Both the position numbers and the translations under genes were made by a program. Under the pieces are notes generated by a model. The model saw only the letters and a program-made list of their open reading frames with translations, was not told the DNA's origin and made no database searches. A stretch of DNA of 17,143 bases from Halicephalobus mephisto (taxonomy: Eukaryota > Nematoda > Chromadorea > Rhabditida > Panagrolaimidae), in NCBI GenBank assembly GCA_009193035.1, contig SWDT01000315.1, positions 1-17,143 on the forward strand. Reading direction: 5' to 3'. Shown here in pieces: positions 1-8,332 of the stretch. The stretch's first letter is position 1, and each line of letters starts with the position of its first letter.

Positions 1-64
1 TTGTAGAATGAATTATTCATATATGGAAAACGTGGGTTGATTTTTGAAACTCTCTGTTGAATTA

Positions 65-355
65 AACTTGTGATCACTGGTCTGGATTATCGAGTGAAAA
101 ACAATGGGTAGAAATATTGCGTGAATGCAAATTCGACGTAGGCGTTCACATGATACTGTTTTGACTTTGGAGACTAGAATTTCTGATTATCTTCAAATTC
201 TATAAGGTTCTAAAAGTATTGCGGTGAATTCTACGGAGTCGTGGGTGATTTCTGGAAACTTTCAGAACTCGGTATTTCAGAATATTGTGGAGGAAGAAGT
301 AAAACAATTGTTATCAAAGTATCAGCTTTTCAAACATTCGAATTATAGCTAGTAT
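65..355 (+). pseudogene. coding-like remnants, unknown protein
   Basis: Two stretches read like protein but do not form one open frame. One frame, from about 74 to 165, encodes a hydrophilic segment containing SSEKQWVEILRECKFDVGV and then meets a stop. A second frame, from about 170 to 355, encodes a segment with a single internal stop and, after a possible acceptor (TATTTCAG just before 291), NIVEEEVKQLLSKYQLFKHS and a stop. The window edge may cut off upstream exons. I do not recognise the family. It could be a decayed gene, or exons separated by introns I cannot place. Low confidence. Confidence 0.2.
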
Positions 356-359
356 TGTT

Positions 360-3239
360 GGGATTTGAACTGCAGAATTTCAAACGTGAACTAATTTGAT
401 TCAAATTTAGATCTTTTAATTTTCGAACTCGAATTAGTTCGAATTATTTTTCTTCACTTTCTAATCCAATTGATTTGGTTTTAAAATTACCAGTTGCTCA
501 ACACAGTGATAGTTTTCTTTATTTTGAGAAAAGAATCTAGTATGAATGTCAATTACTGTAAAAAGACTAACATGTTATTGACGGTGCATCTGTTTGTTTA
601 TTACATCCTCGTTTTTGATTATTTTGTTTTCATCACATTTAATTATTTTTTTTGTGACGAAATTACTATGAGATAACGTTGTTGTGAACATGTATCACTT
701 ACGAATTTTAAAAAATCCAGTCTAATAGTAGATACGTATTAGGAGTGAACACAATTCTTGTTGGGTATCTTAAAATAATTTTGAAAAAAATTTTCGTATG
801 TTTTGTACTCTGAATTCATCTTGCTCTCCAATTCATGAATAAGTGACATCACAAATATCAGAAAGATCATTTACAAAAAACAACATCTTTAATATTCGAA
901 TTAACGTATTTTCGAGATGGAATTCCATAAAAATCCTCTTTCGGGGGGAAATGAAGGTCTCGTTTAAGTTTCTCTGATTTGAATACTTTTAGAAAAGGTT
1001 TATTCTCTTCATCCCTGTTGATGGGTTCAATTTAAAATTCCAGTGATCACTTTTGAGTTTCTCATGAAAATTTTGAACAACTTGGTCAAAGAGAGAGAAG
1101 GATATGGTAGACTGAATACGATGACCGACGTGGATATAGAGGCTATTCAGTGTGTCGTAACTGGCTGATGTGTTCTCATAGTTCATCAATCTTTCTAAAA
1201 AGTTAAGCAGGACGGTAATTCTTACTTGCCTGCAGTCGTCAGCTGATTCGTCATTTCCGAAGCTGTTGATTTCGAACCAAATTCGAAATTGAAGGTTTCA
1301 GAAAACAACAGCTCTGGTCCCCGCTTTGAAACTGCCATCTCCGTTGACTCAAACTTGATATTTTTCTTTCCTTCATAAAATTACAGTGCTCTTATTTACA
1401 TTTGTATTTCTGAAATCTAGTTCTTGTTGCTTATATTTTGAAAGTCTTTATTATTTTTTAAAGGAAATTGAAATAATCAAACATTATGATTTTCAACAAC
1501 TTAGGAATATTTAGCAAAGTAGAATATGTAATAATTTGAACGCACTTCATCACTGCTACTGTATTGTTTAAAAAATAAGAAATGGGCATACTTACTTACA
1601 AGAACATAATAAGACTCTTCTATGAATATAGTTTTCAACTGCACAAATGGAGATGACAGAGAAGCAATGATCGTACTGTATGATTCATTTAACAGAAGAG
1701 TCATCAGTACTCGATTCTACGCAACAGTTCTCATAGAACAAATATTAAAATTGATAGGTAATCCATGAAGGTGATGAAGGAGCTCTAAGTTGTCTTCTTG
1801 CATATCGGAAATCATTCATTAGCAGGTCTTTGATCTAATTAACAGGAGACAGAAAAACAAAGCATTTGTTGAATGTTCAGGAAGATTCTGAACTGTTATT
1901 TTTATTACTGTTAAAATTATTATTTAAAACTTAACTCCAATAAAGAATGAGGTAATCTTTGTCTTTAATTAAAATTTTCCTTTTTCAATCACTATCCAGA
2001 AATAATACTAATGAAGAGTAGATTAGTGGTTACAAATGAATACTCTGTATCATTTTCATCAAAGTTGCAACAGTCACTATCCAAAAGACAGTTTCAGAAT
2101 TAAACCCATTTCTGTGTTTATGATAATATGCCTATTTTAAACTTGTTTTAATTTAATTCAAACAGAAAAGTGATGTGTAAATAATTCAAAAATAAACACC
2201 AACATTAGCAGGTTTGTGTAGTTATCATTGATGCAGAAAGTTGTCCAACGTTATTCTTAAACATGAAACAACTATTGTCTACTTGTCAGGCATTCATAAA
2301 ACTAATTGGATCTGCCATAGACTTTGATGTAGTCCACTCAATCCTAATAGCTGGAGGAGAGGAGTAGTTCTTATTTATTTTAGTACAACGGGATTACGGT
2401 ATAATGTAAATAGTCTAAACCTAAAGGGGAAAATAGAATAATCTAGAGAATAGACATAAATAACACAAGAGAAACTTAAATAATGATAATTTCTGTCATG
2501 TAATAGTGGGGAATTTGACGGTATCCTTCAATACTGGGAGTTTGAGCTTCGCTTGACTCGTCCTTAAGGAGGAACGGACTTCTATGAACTTCAGGGATCT
2601 CACATTGGAACGACATTTACGTTCCGCAACATAGTTATCTAAGAAAATCAAGACAATAATATAACAAAATTACTAGTTTACACAAATTGATCTAAAAACT
2701 TCCAAAGTGAATATTAATAGTTTATCAGAGAAATAAAGTGAACTTCATAATTAATTCTTTGATATATCTTGGAATTCAAAATATAGAAAATTCTCAAATT
2801 TCTGTTAAAAACAGCATAAAAATAGTTTGAAAATCATTTCATATCTTCTTTTATCCCATTTGAAAATAATCCATTTTCATTTAAATAAAGATTGTGTTAA
2901 TCAACACACGGAGACCACCTGCAACAATTGCAGCGAACTTATTCCACAACTTTCATCTATTATTACAAAACTGTAGCTGGAAAAAGTGAGTTTTTGAGTC
3001 AGTTTCTGCTTTTATTTTTCTCTCGAGGTTAAAAGTTGATTTTCGAAGAAAGAAAGTTTTCTGTCATGGAAGGGAGTGCCTTGAACCATTATCATTGAAA
3101 GATGGACGAATTGCAGTTCTTTTCGAATTGCCCTTTCTGGTAAGGTATCGATTGTTTGCTCTATAAAGACGAATGAATTCAGTTTCTTATGATTGGTTGT
3201 TCTGTAATTAGGAAATATTAAGTTATTGTTGATATTGAA
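360..3239. other. gene-poor AT-rich stretch
   Basis: No confident gene. Short open frames exist but most have AT-driven composition. One coding-like segment (1022-1168) is listed separately. Small hairpins occur, for example GGAACG/CGTTCC near 2610 and CTGCAA/TTGCAG near 2920, without features that identify a function. No tRNA, simple-sequence array or recognisable transposon terminus was seen. Confidence 0.4.
1022..1168 (+). pseudogene. coding-like exon or gene fragment, unknown
   Basis: A 48-codon open stretch with balanced, non-AT-driven amino-acid content, including FEFLMKILNNLVKEREG and TDVDIEAIQCVV, ends at a TGA at 1166. A possible donor (GTAACT after 1156) could join in phase 0 to sequence after a CTGCAG acceptor near 1230, which encodes SSADSSFPKLLISNQIRN and then a stop. 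No clear start codon or upstream exon is visible. The opposite strand of the same segment is also open for 66 codons, so even the strand is uncertain. Family not recognised. Confidence 0.25.
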
Positions 3240-4468
3240 ATGACTGATTGTTATGGCCGTGAATGTAGATTAGGATGGGGATACAATGAATCTCTGGATC
3301 GATTGATACCGGTTGAGGGAGAACCTCCTAATGTTACATCGGAAGTCAAGAATAAATGGGGATATTGGGCTAATAATTTGTCATCGACTGATATTTCATG
3401 TTGGGCAAGTTTCTTGTTCGTTGAGTACAATCATTGTAAATATTTCAGCCGCTGATAAGTCTTTCTCTGGAACCGAGCTACAAAAAAGAACTCGATTTCC
3501 GGATTATCTTTGACGATAGTGAATATTGGGAAGTTCTTTGTTACTTTATAAGACAAGTAAAAATCTCTGAGAAGCTTCCAACGTATCCACCCAACTGCAG
3601 TCATTTTGTGAAAGAGATATATTATGGTGTGGATTTATACGTGCAGTTTCCAAAAATGGGATTTCCAGAAGATGATAATGAGGTAAGATTTACGAACATA
3701 GATCCCACTTATTAGTAGAGAGTTTACTCTAATTTGATTAAATTTCTGACAGATCTTCAAAAGATAAAATGAACAATTTTGAGAATAAGTTTTTGGTAGC
3801 AAATTATGCAATTATTTGAATTACTTTTGTCTAATTATTTAAACAGAAAGTTCTTTCAGGTAGAAGATTTATTTGAAGGTAGAAGTTTCAATGAAACCCA
3901 GAAGAGGACCAAATGCAGAGTTCTAATCAACTATGATGAAATCCGAGAAATGACTCTGGAAGAACTTCTGAATTTCATGGATGAAATAAAGGAAGGTAAG
4001 CATTCTCAAGACGATATTCCTGTCTGGTTTGAATATGAAAAACTGAGTCAGAGAAGCCGAGAAACTGTCATCAGTAATGAAGATAACTTTAAATGGTTCC
4101 TTTCTCATCTCTACTGTGTTTACCGAAAAATTGAGATCAAAGTAAAAGAGACAGGTTGTTCAGATATTCTTTTAGATATGGAATCAGGAGAAAAATCATT
4201 TGATGAAATTATTGTTAATTTAAATAAAGCAAAAGAAGATTACAAATCCATGGACAGAAACGACTTCTTGAAAATGTATCCAGTTCTGAAGAGACTCTTC
4301 TTCTGCTACACCGATTACATCAAATATTCAATGGATACTACGAGTGACATGCATGAAGGAGACCATCTTCCAGGGACAGATGAGGAAATGAAGTCTTGGC
4401 TAGAAGAACTGAACAAATGGTTCCCGATGAAGGTGAATGGAGAGTGGGTTAACTGCGTTGAGAGGTAA
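3240..4468 (+). CDS. three-exon gene, protein of unknown family (about 335 aa)
   Basis: Proposed exons are 3240-3404, 3449-3682 and 3860-4468, giving 55+78+202 residues. The first intron (44 bp) must begin with GCAAGT to keep frame: the nearby GT at 3409 would lead to a stop at 3511-3513, whereas a GC-AG intron joins the frames in phase 0. The second intron (GTAAGA to TTCTTTCAG, 177 bp) is also phase 0. The product is soluble-looking, rich in charged and aromatic residues, with no signal peptide or membrane segment. Recognisable runs include KKELDFRIIFDDSEYWEVL in exon 2 and a lysine/glutamate-rich helical region in exon 3. I do not recognise the family and assign no function. ATG 3240 is the first in-frame ATG after an AT-rich leader. 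An AATAAA at 4503-4508 fits an end at TAA 4468, but a downstream coding-like exon (4572-4742) suggests an alternative end. Confidence 0.6.
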
Positions 4469-4502
4469 TCTTCTTTCTTGTCACCATCCAAGTCATCAAT
4501 GG

Positions 4503-4508
4503 AATAAA
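4503..4508 (+). promoter_or_regulatory. poly(A) signal AATAAA
   Basis: A canonical AATAAA lies about 35 nt after the TAA that ends exon 3 of the unknown gene, a usual place for 3' end formation in worms. It supports a short form ending at 4468. Confidence 0.45.
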
Positions 4509-4571
4509 GAATAAGAACAACCCCTTGATCGTGTTGCTCTTTTGCAAAGTATTAATGAATAATTAAAACAG

Positions 4572-4742
4572 ATTCGGATGAAGATTGAAGGATTTATGGA
4601 TAACAAAATCTACTATGCTACTCATATTATTTCGTTACAGAAAAGTGAAGAACAAATCAAGATAGTTCTGAGAAATCCCCAAGGTTTAAGCCTCGATAGC
4701 CATACTGAACATGTTATCGAACTGTATTTAGGAAATAATTGA
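4572..4742 (+). CDS. candidate alternative last exon of the 3240 gene
   Basis: After an AAAACAG acceptor at 4571, 56 codons are open to TGA 4740-4742, including EGFMDNKIYYATHIISLQK and VLRNPQGLSLDSHTEHVIEL, which read as real protein. A second acceptor, TTCGTTACAG ending at 4640, is in the same phase. The strongest donor at the end of exon 3 (GTAATC at 4465) is in the wrong phase and runs into a stop. A weaker phase-0 donor, AAG followed by GTGAATGG at 4433, would work and give about 380 residues in total. An AATAAA at 4788-4793 follows. It is either a real alternative exon or a frame-broken remnant. Confidence 0.4.
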   Translation: MRMKIEGFMDNKIYYATHIISLQKSEEQIKIVLRNPQGLSLDSHTEHVIELYLGNN

Positions 4743-4787
4743 AGAAATTGAATGTCGAAGGAATTTACTGTAAACTTGATAGAAGAT

Positions 4788-4793
4788 AATAAA
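4788..4793 (+). promoter_or_regulatory. poly(A) signal AATAAA
   Basis: AATAAA lies about 46 nt after the TGA at 4740-4742 and would serve the longer form of the unknown gene if the 4572-4742 exon is used. Confidence 0.35.
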
Positions 4794-5226
4794 AAAGATC
4801 ATCTTTATAGTTGAAAAGTATATAACTAATTAAGACCAACTTGATATCTCTTCAACAAAAGATCTCGATATAAATACATTCTATTACGACTTTTCGTACA
4901 GGAGATGAGTAGTTACTATAATATGATAGAGCAAAATTAATTATTAATAAAGGAAAACAGAAATTCTTTGAGAAAGCGCGGGGAATCTTAAAGATTTCGA
5001 TCTGAGGTAGATTATTTTAGAAGTTCAATGTGTTCTGGATTCTGAGAGATTTTTATTCGCTCTAACAAGCTTTAATTCACATAATGGTTGCAATATGAGA
5101 ACTGTTGGATGTTTTCAAATTGATTCATATACATAATTCTCTAATCTCTAACATCACAAATTTTTCGGAAACAACTGAGCTTTGTAGTGAAAGAAATCTG
5201 GTGATTTTTATTTTAAATTTTTAAAG

Positions 5227-5368
5227 GTACGAGTTTTATTGATAATCCAATTGAATAGACAAAAATCTCACAAGGAAAGATTTAGAACAGTTTTTCTGAT
5301 CTTCGATGTTGTTGAATGCATTAATGATAATGTTTTGATCAATGCAAACTACATAACGAGTTTTGAAC
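5227..5368 (+). CDS. coding-like exon, unknown protein
   Basis: An open frame without its own ATG (open to a TAG at 5377) contains RFRTVFLIFDVVECINDN and NYITSFE, whose composition looks coding. A possible donor GTAGAT is at 5369. It does not match the phase of the next coding-like exon at 5736, so an intervening exon would be needed if both belong to one gene. The start and upstream boundary are not determined. Family not recognised. Confidence 0.25.
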
Positions 5369-5735
5369 GTAGATACTAGTGTCATAGACATTTTGATGTT
5401 AATTATTAGGACAATAATTAATAGAAGGAAATTTCACAATGATTTTAATTGTTTTGTCTTTCAGATGCTGTCATATCTCAGTAGGACTTTTTTATTTTCT
5501 AGATTTAGCAAGAAATTTAAAGATATTGTTTTTACAAAATATTACTGAAATCTGTTAGTTCGTGGCATATTATTCTTGTCTGTTGCAAATGGATTGTTAA
5601 ACAAATGAAATTTCTAACCCCTTGAGAGTAAACTGCCCCTCTCATTGACGTCCATTAAATGAATGAAATTGCAAAGTTTAGTGATTAAGGAATTTCTGTC
5701 AATGGATCTCCTGCATAACTTCTGCTTTTCTGCAG

Positions 5736-5972
5736 CCAGTCTATCTCCAATTTCAGAAATACGAAGAAGGAATATTAGAAGCACTGAAGATTTGCAGCAC
5801 GTCCGATTTGAGTGCTCATTGGATCACAGTATATTTGGCATTGTTCCAGTTCCCAATTAGAGAAATGTCTCGTAGATTTCTTAAGAATTTTAAGATTCTT
5901 ATGTTACAACTAGTAACCATATTGTCTGAAGTTATTGAAAATGATGATAAAGATGAGGGTATTCTAGAATGA
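5736..5972 (+). CDS. terminal coding-like exon, unknown protein
   Basis: A good acceptor (CTTTTCTGCAG) ends at 5735 and a second (CCAATTTCAG) ends at 5756, both in phase 0 with 78 or 71 open codons to TGA 5970-5972. The peptide is helical-looking and mixed in charge: KYEEGILEALKICSTSDL, then HWITVYLALFQFPIREMSRR, ending in an acidic tail (ENDDKDEGILE). No ATG suits the start, so upstream exons must exist or it is a relic. I do not recognise the family. The 5S-bearing duplicated block begins about 28 bp after the stop. Confidence 0.35.
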   Translation, partial: PVYLQFQKYEEGILEALKICSTSDLSAHWITVYLALFQFPIREMSRRFLKNFKILMLQLVTILSEVIENDDKDEGILE

Positions 5973-6105
5973 TTACTAAGATTTTTCAAATATTTAAAGG
6001 AAATTCAAAAACAATGCGAAATTAGGTTTTTCTATTTTCCCTCAGAGATAATTATCATCCCTTCCTAATCAGTTTTCTAGTAAGTTCAATTTATTTAATT
6101 TGTTG

Positions 6106-6110
6106 AAAAA
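6106..6110 (-). terminator. Pol III T5 terminator of 5S-like copy 1
   Basis: On the minus strand a run of five T lies four nt after the 3' end of the 5S-like body, the position and form of an RNA polymerase III terminator. Confidence 0.6.
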
Positions 6111-6114
6111 GGAA

Positions 6115-6232
6115 GCTAGGAGTACTGGAGATTCCCAGGACGTCTCCGATCCAAGTACTAATCCAGCCCTAGGGCGTTTCACTGGCCAGATCGGACGGGA
6201 TGGCGTGTTTTCACTCTGGTTTGACCCCTAGC
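6115..6232 (-). rRNA. 5S rRNA-like gene, variant copy 1
   Basis: The minus strand carries a 118-nt 5S-like sequence with the conserved core ACGCCATCCCGTCCGATCTG, then TTAGTACTTGGATCGGAGAC and CCTGGGAATC. A full 5S fold can be drawn. Helix I pairs nt 1-9 with 110-118. Helix II pairs 16-21 with 57-62, with one A/C mismatch in this copy. Helix III pairs 29-31 with 46-48. Helix V pairs 67-71 with 104-108. Helices I, II and V differ in sequence from the Caenorhabditis 5S I recall, yet pairing is kept; for example helix V reads CTGGA/TCCAG where I recall TCCAG/CTGGA. The internal box A region is altered and contains the palindrome GCCCTAGGGC. It could be a divergent functional 5S, a 5S-derived Pol III RNA or the head of a 5S-type SINE. 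Confidence 0.8.
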
Positions 6233-6593
6233 GAGGGGGAGTTTTTCTGATTGGATCAGTTTTTTTCATTATAGAAAGAGAAATCAATTGGAACAAAACG
6301 CCAAAACATCTTGTCGTGTTTAAGGGGAACTTCTGTGTAAGAAAGCTTAAGAAATTCGCGTGCAGAAATCGAAACAACTCATGGAAGAAGTTACCAACAA
6401 TTTCAGAAATACTTTCTCTTTCAATGAACAAAAAGGACACCGTATTTCCGGCAAATTTCTTATAATTTACTCGAACAAAATTAGAACGTTTCAAATATCG
6501 TTTTAGATGTTCTTGGAATCTGGTAGAGACATTTGGAGGTAGAATTTCAATTTTGAACTTAAATTGAAAAGTTCTTAATTTTAAGATAAACAT
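6228..6593 (-). CDS. weak open frame, unknown 121-aa protein
   Basis: A 121-codon minus-strand open frame starts at ATG 6593 in a good AAA-ATG context and stops inside the first bases of 5S-like copy 1. It has a charged middle (STRFQEHLKRYLKRSNF, then FIERESISEIVGNFFHELF) that looks more coding than the surrounding DNA. No family is recognised, and no introns or poly(A) signal were identified. It may be a relic exon or chance. It is divergent from the receptor gene at 6757. Confidence 0.25.
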   Translation of the reverse strand: MFILKLRTFQFKFKIEILPPNVSTRFQEHLKRYLKRSNFVRVNYKKFAGNTVSFLFIERESISEIVGNFFHELFRFLHANFLSFLTQKFPLNTTRCFGVLFQLISLSIMKKTDPIRKTPPR

Positions 6594-7182
6594 TTTTAGT
6601 TATCGTAATAGTATGACGTTGACTATTCAGAAAATGAAATATTTATATTACTTATCAAAAAGTAATCTTTATTGCTTGTAAATTTACTGACTACATTATG
6701 TATAATATTGCTGAAATTTCACCAAAGACGAAAACCACCTGGTGCTTGTAATAGCAATGCGGGAATTCAGTCCCACAAGTACTTCACAATCCCCAGTTCC
6801 ACTCGACTTTGACAATTATTTTTCACCAGAAATGAACTCCAAAGATTTCCCTCTGGAATATTTTTACAATGAATCCATCACAAACTTCTACGTCATCTTT
6901 ACGAACATAACGACAGGGATTACTGTAGCCTTGGTTCCTATTTATTTCTACGTGATATACACTCGATCTAAGGACCTCGGGAATTTCAAATGGTTCATGT
7001 TGAACTACAGTGTGTGGTTCCTATGTCTGGATATAGCCCTGTGTTACTCGAAACCTCTGATTCTCAATCCCGCTGCTGCAGGGGTAGTATTAGGTCCCCT
7101 TAGGGAGTCAGGAAATCACACAACTTCTATAATTTTCATTTTATTGATGTGTGTTCTCGGCGATTTTTCTGTAGGTGGGGCT

Positions 7183-7187
7183 TCTGT
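7183..7187. repeat. target-site duplication TCTGT, left copy
   Basis: TCTGT immediately precedes the TGTGCGG terminus of the inserted LTR and is repeated right after its CGACA terminus at 7634-7638, as expected for the 5-bp duplication made by LTR-retrotransposon integrase. Confidence 0.8.
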
Positions 7188-7239
7188 TGTGCGGACAATC
7201 GGGGGGGATGTGTATGGTATGAGAGTTGAAAGCAGAGTA

Positions 7240-7245
7240 TTTATT
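7240..7245 (-). promoter_or_regulatory. LTR poly(A) signal AATAAA
   Basis: On the minus strand AATAAA lies about 155 nt downstream of the LTR TATA box and about 50 nt before the LTR end, the expected place for the R/U5 poly(A) signal. Confidence 0.55.
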
Positions 7246-7394
7246 GAGTAAACCTCAAACTTGGGTAATTAAACCGATTCATAATCAATATTATAACAAT
7301 TACAATACGATCAATACAAAGGATACAGTATAAACTACGAACGCGCCTCGGACCACGGAAGACTTGATTCTTTCCTCAGGCTTCCGAGCCACGT

Positions 7395-7404
7395 CCTTTT
7401 ATAG
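7395..7404 (-). promoter_or_regulatory. LTR TATA box
   Basis: Minus-strand CTATAAAAGG sits mid-LTR, between a T/C-rich U3 and a probable R region. It would drive transcription antisense to the receptor gene, toward its first exon half. Confidence 0.55.
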
Positions 7405-7633
7405 AGAGGATTCCGCGGGGTGCCGTTTGATTCATGTTGCCTCTTGGAAGGGAAAAGCTCCTCTCTCTCTCGATTCATTCCAATGATTCAGAATTTTAAG
7501 CGTAGTTGAGAGGAGGAAGATGGAAAAGGAAAACAATACTAATATTGCTCCCATCGTAACAGGAACGGAACGGCACAGTGAGAAATCCTCAGAACCTCAT
7601 CATCAATGGACATCGATGTCTTCGCCATCGACA

Positions 7634-7638
7634 TCTGT
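7634..7638. repeat. target-site duplication TCTGT, right copy
   Basis: Second copy of the TCTGT duplication. The receptor reading frame resumes here as Ser-Val-Thr-Leu-Ala-Tyr-Arg-Tyr when one copy and the LTR are removed. Confidence 0.8.
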
Positions 7639-8332
7639 AACTTTAGCTTATCGATATGGTGGATTGTTCCCTGGGATGGTCAGTACAATATTTACCTCAA
7701 AAGTTTCACTTGTGGTTTACTTCTTATTTCATTTAGGACTTTTGTCGTTCATTGGAGCCATAAGTATACAATTCTTCCTCATGAAAAGAGAAGATATCAT
7801 TTCTGACGCTTTGGAATATTCTCCAGTGTTGGAAAAATTCACTAGTGAATTTACTTTTATGTTTCTCAACAAAGATATCATCAAAGGAGGTATGATTGCG
7901 ATATTTTACACACTTATATTTGCTACATGTCTGATAATAGTGGTGATGATTTCATTGGTTTACAAATTGTATCACATGAAGACCACAACTTGGACTTCGA
8001 AAATTCAGAAGAACTTACTTATAAGCGCATTTGGGCAAGTGACAATAACTTTCGGATTGCTGTTCTGTCCTATACTGATATTCATTTCTGCAATGATTTA
8101 TGATACACCGTATTCTGGACCTAGATTCATGATCGTGCTGTGCGGAATGTCCTTGCATGCAATGATAGAAATGATCACTACCATGTGTTTTGTATCGCCG
8201 TATAGGAGATTCTTCGTTAGATTATTTAATAAACTGCTTCGGAAGACCGGAACTGAGTCACATATGACATCCAAAGTGAATCAGAAGTCTGGGCAAGGAA
8301 ATTTACAAAACACAGCCACTTTAAAAACTTGA

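Larger units (their letters stand above)
6000..6290. repeat. duplicated 5S-bearing block, copy 1
   Basis: This segment aligns with 12700-12990. The match begins at GAAATTCAAAAACAATG, covers about 115 bp of AT-rich flank, runs gap-free through the 118-nt 5S-like body, and fades within about 50 bp on the other side. By eye there are about 15 differences in the 115-bp flank and 3 in the body. It could be a 5S-derived dispersed repeat or a local segmental duplication. Confidence 0.8.
7188..7633 (-). mobile_element. solo LTR, 446 bp, inserted in receptor exon
   Basis: The segment begins TGTGCGGAC and ends CATCGACA, giving TGT...ACA termini, and is flanked by 5-bp duplications TCTGT. Read on the minus strand it has LTR architecture: U3 from 7633, a TATA box CTATAAAAGG near 7404, an AATAAA at 7245-7240 and a short U5 ending at 7188. 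It is richer in G and C near 7335-7440 than its surroundings. No internal retrotransposon coding region, primer site or second LTR is present, so it is the product of recombination between LTRs. The 5-bp duplication fits Ty3/Gypsy or BEL-Pao type elements; the exact family cannot be named from the LTR alone. Confidence 0.85.
6757..8332 (+). pseudogene. Srh/Sri-like 7TM chemoreceptor, split by a solo LTR
   Basis: Worm-type G-protein-coupled receptor, by family an odour or taste receptor of sensory-neuron cilia membranes. Visible are an N-glycosylation site (NES), TM1, the TM2 stretch FKWFMLNYSVWFLCLD followed by a P-rich loop as in Srh/Sri, an interrupted TM3 ending in AYRY, TM4, TM5, TM6 after KIQKNLLISAFGQV, and TM7 ending in the SLHA...SPYRRFF pattern typical of the superfamily. 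Coding parts are 6757-7187 and 7639-8332; without the insert they join in one frame (374 residues from ATG 6757, 349 from ATG 6832, which follows a CACCAG acceptor-like site; the shorter is nearer the usual length). As it stands the frame enters the LTR and stops at TAA 7249-7251. Splicing of 7175-7646 could partly rescue it. AATAAA lies at 8512-8517. Confidence 0.85.

Noticed and set aside
361..378. tRNA B-box-like GTTCAAATCCC on the minus strand
   Set aside because: The flanking five bases on each side do not pair as a T arm, and no acceptor stem or A box is visible.
2566..2630. Small hairpins such as GGAACG/CGTTCC
   Set aside because: Stems of six bases are expected by chance in a window of this size.
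3102..3144. Short exon MDELQFFSNCPFW before a GTAAGG donor upstream of the unknown gene
   Set aside because: Plausible as a 5' exon, but no acceptor in matching phase joins it to 3240 without a stop, so it was not included in the gene model.
6742..6756. Upstream start of the receptor at 6742
   Set aside because: The codon at 6742 is GTG, which is not expected as a start in a nematode nuclear gene; the first ATG is 6757, and 6832 is also possible.
7520..7646. Receptor second half starting at its own ATG 7520
   Set aside because: The first 38 residues from that ATG lie in antisense LTR sequence; receptor homology begins only after the right target duplication at 7634-7638.
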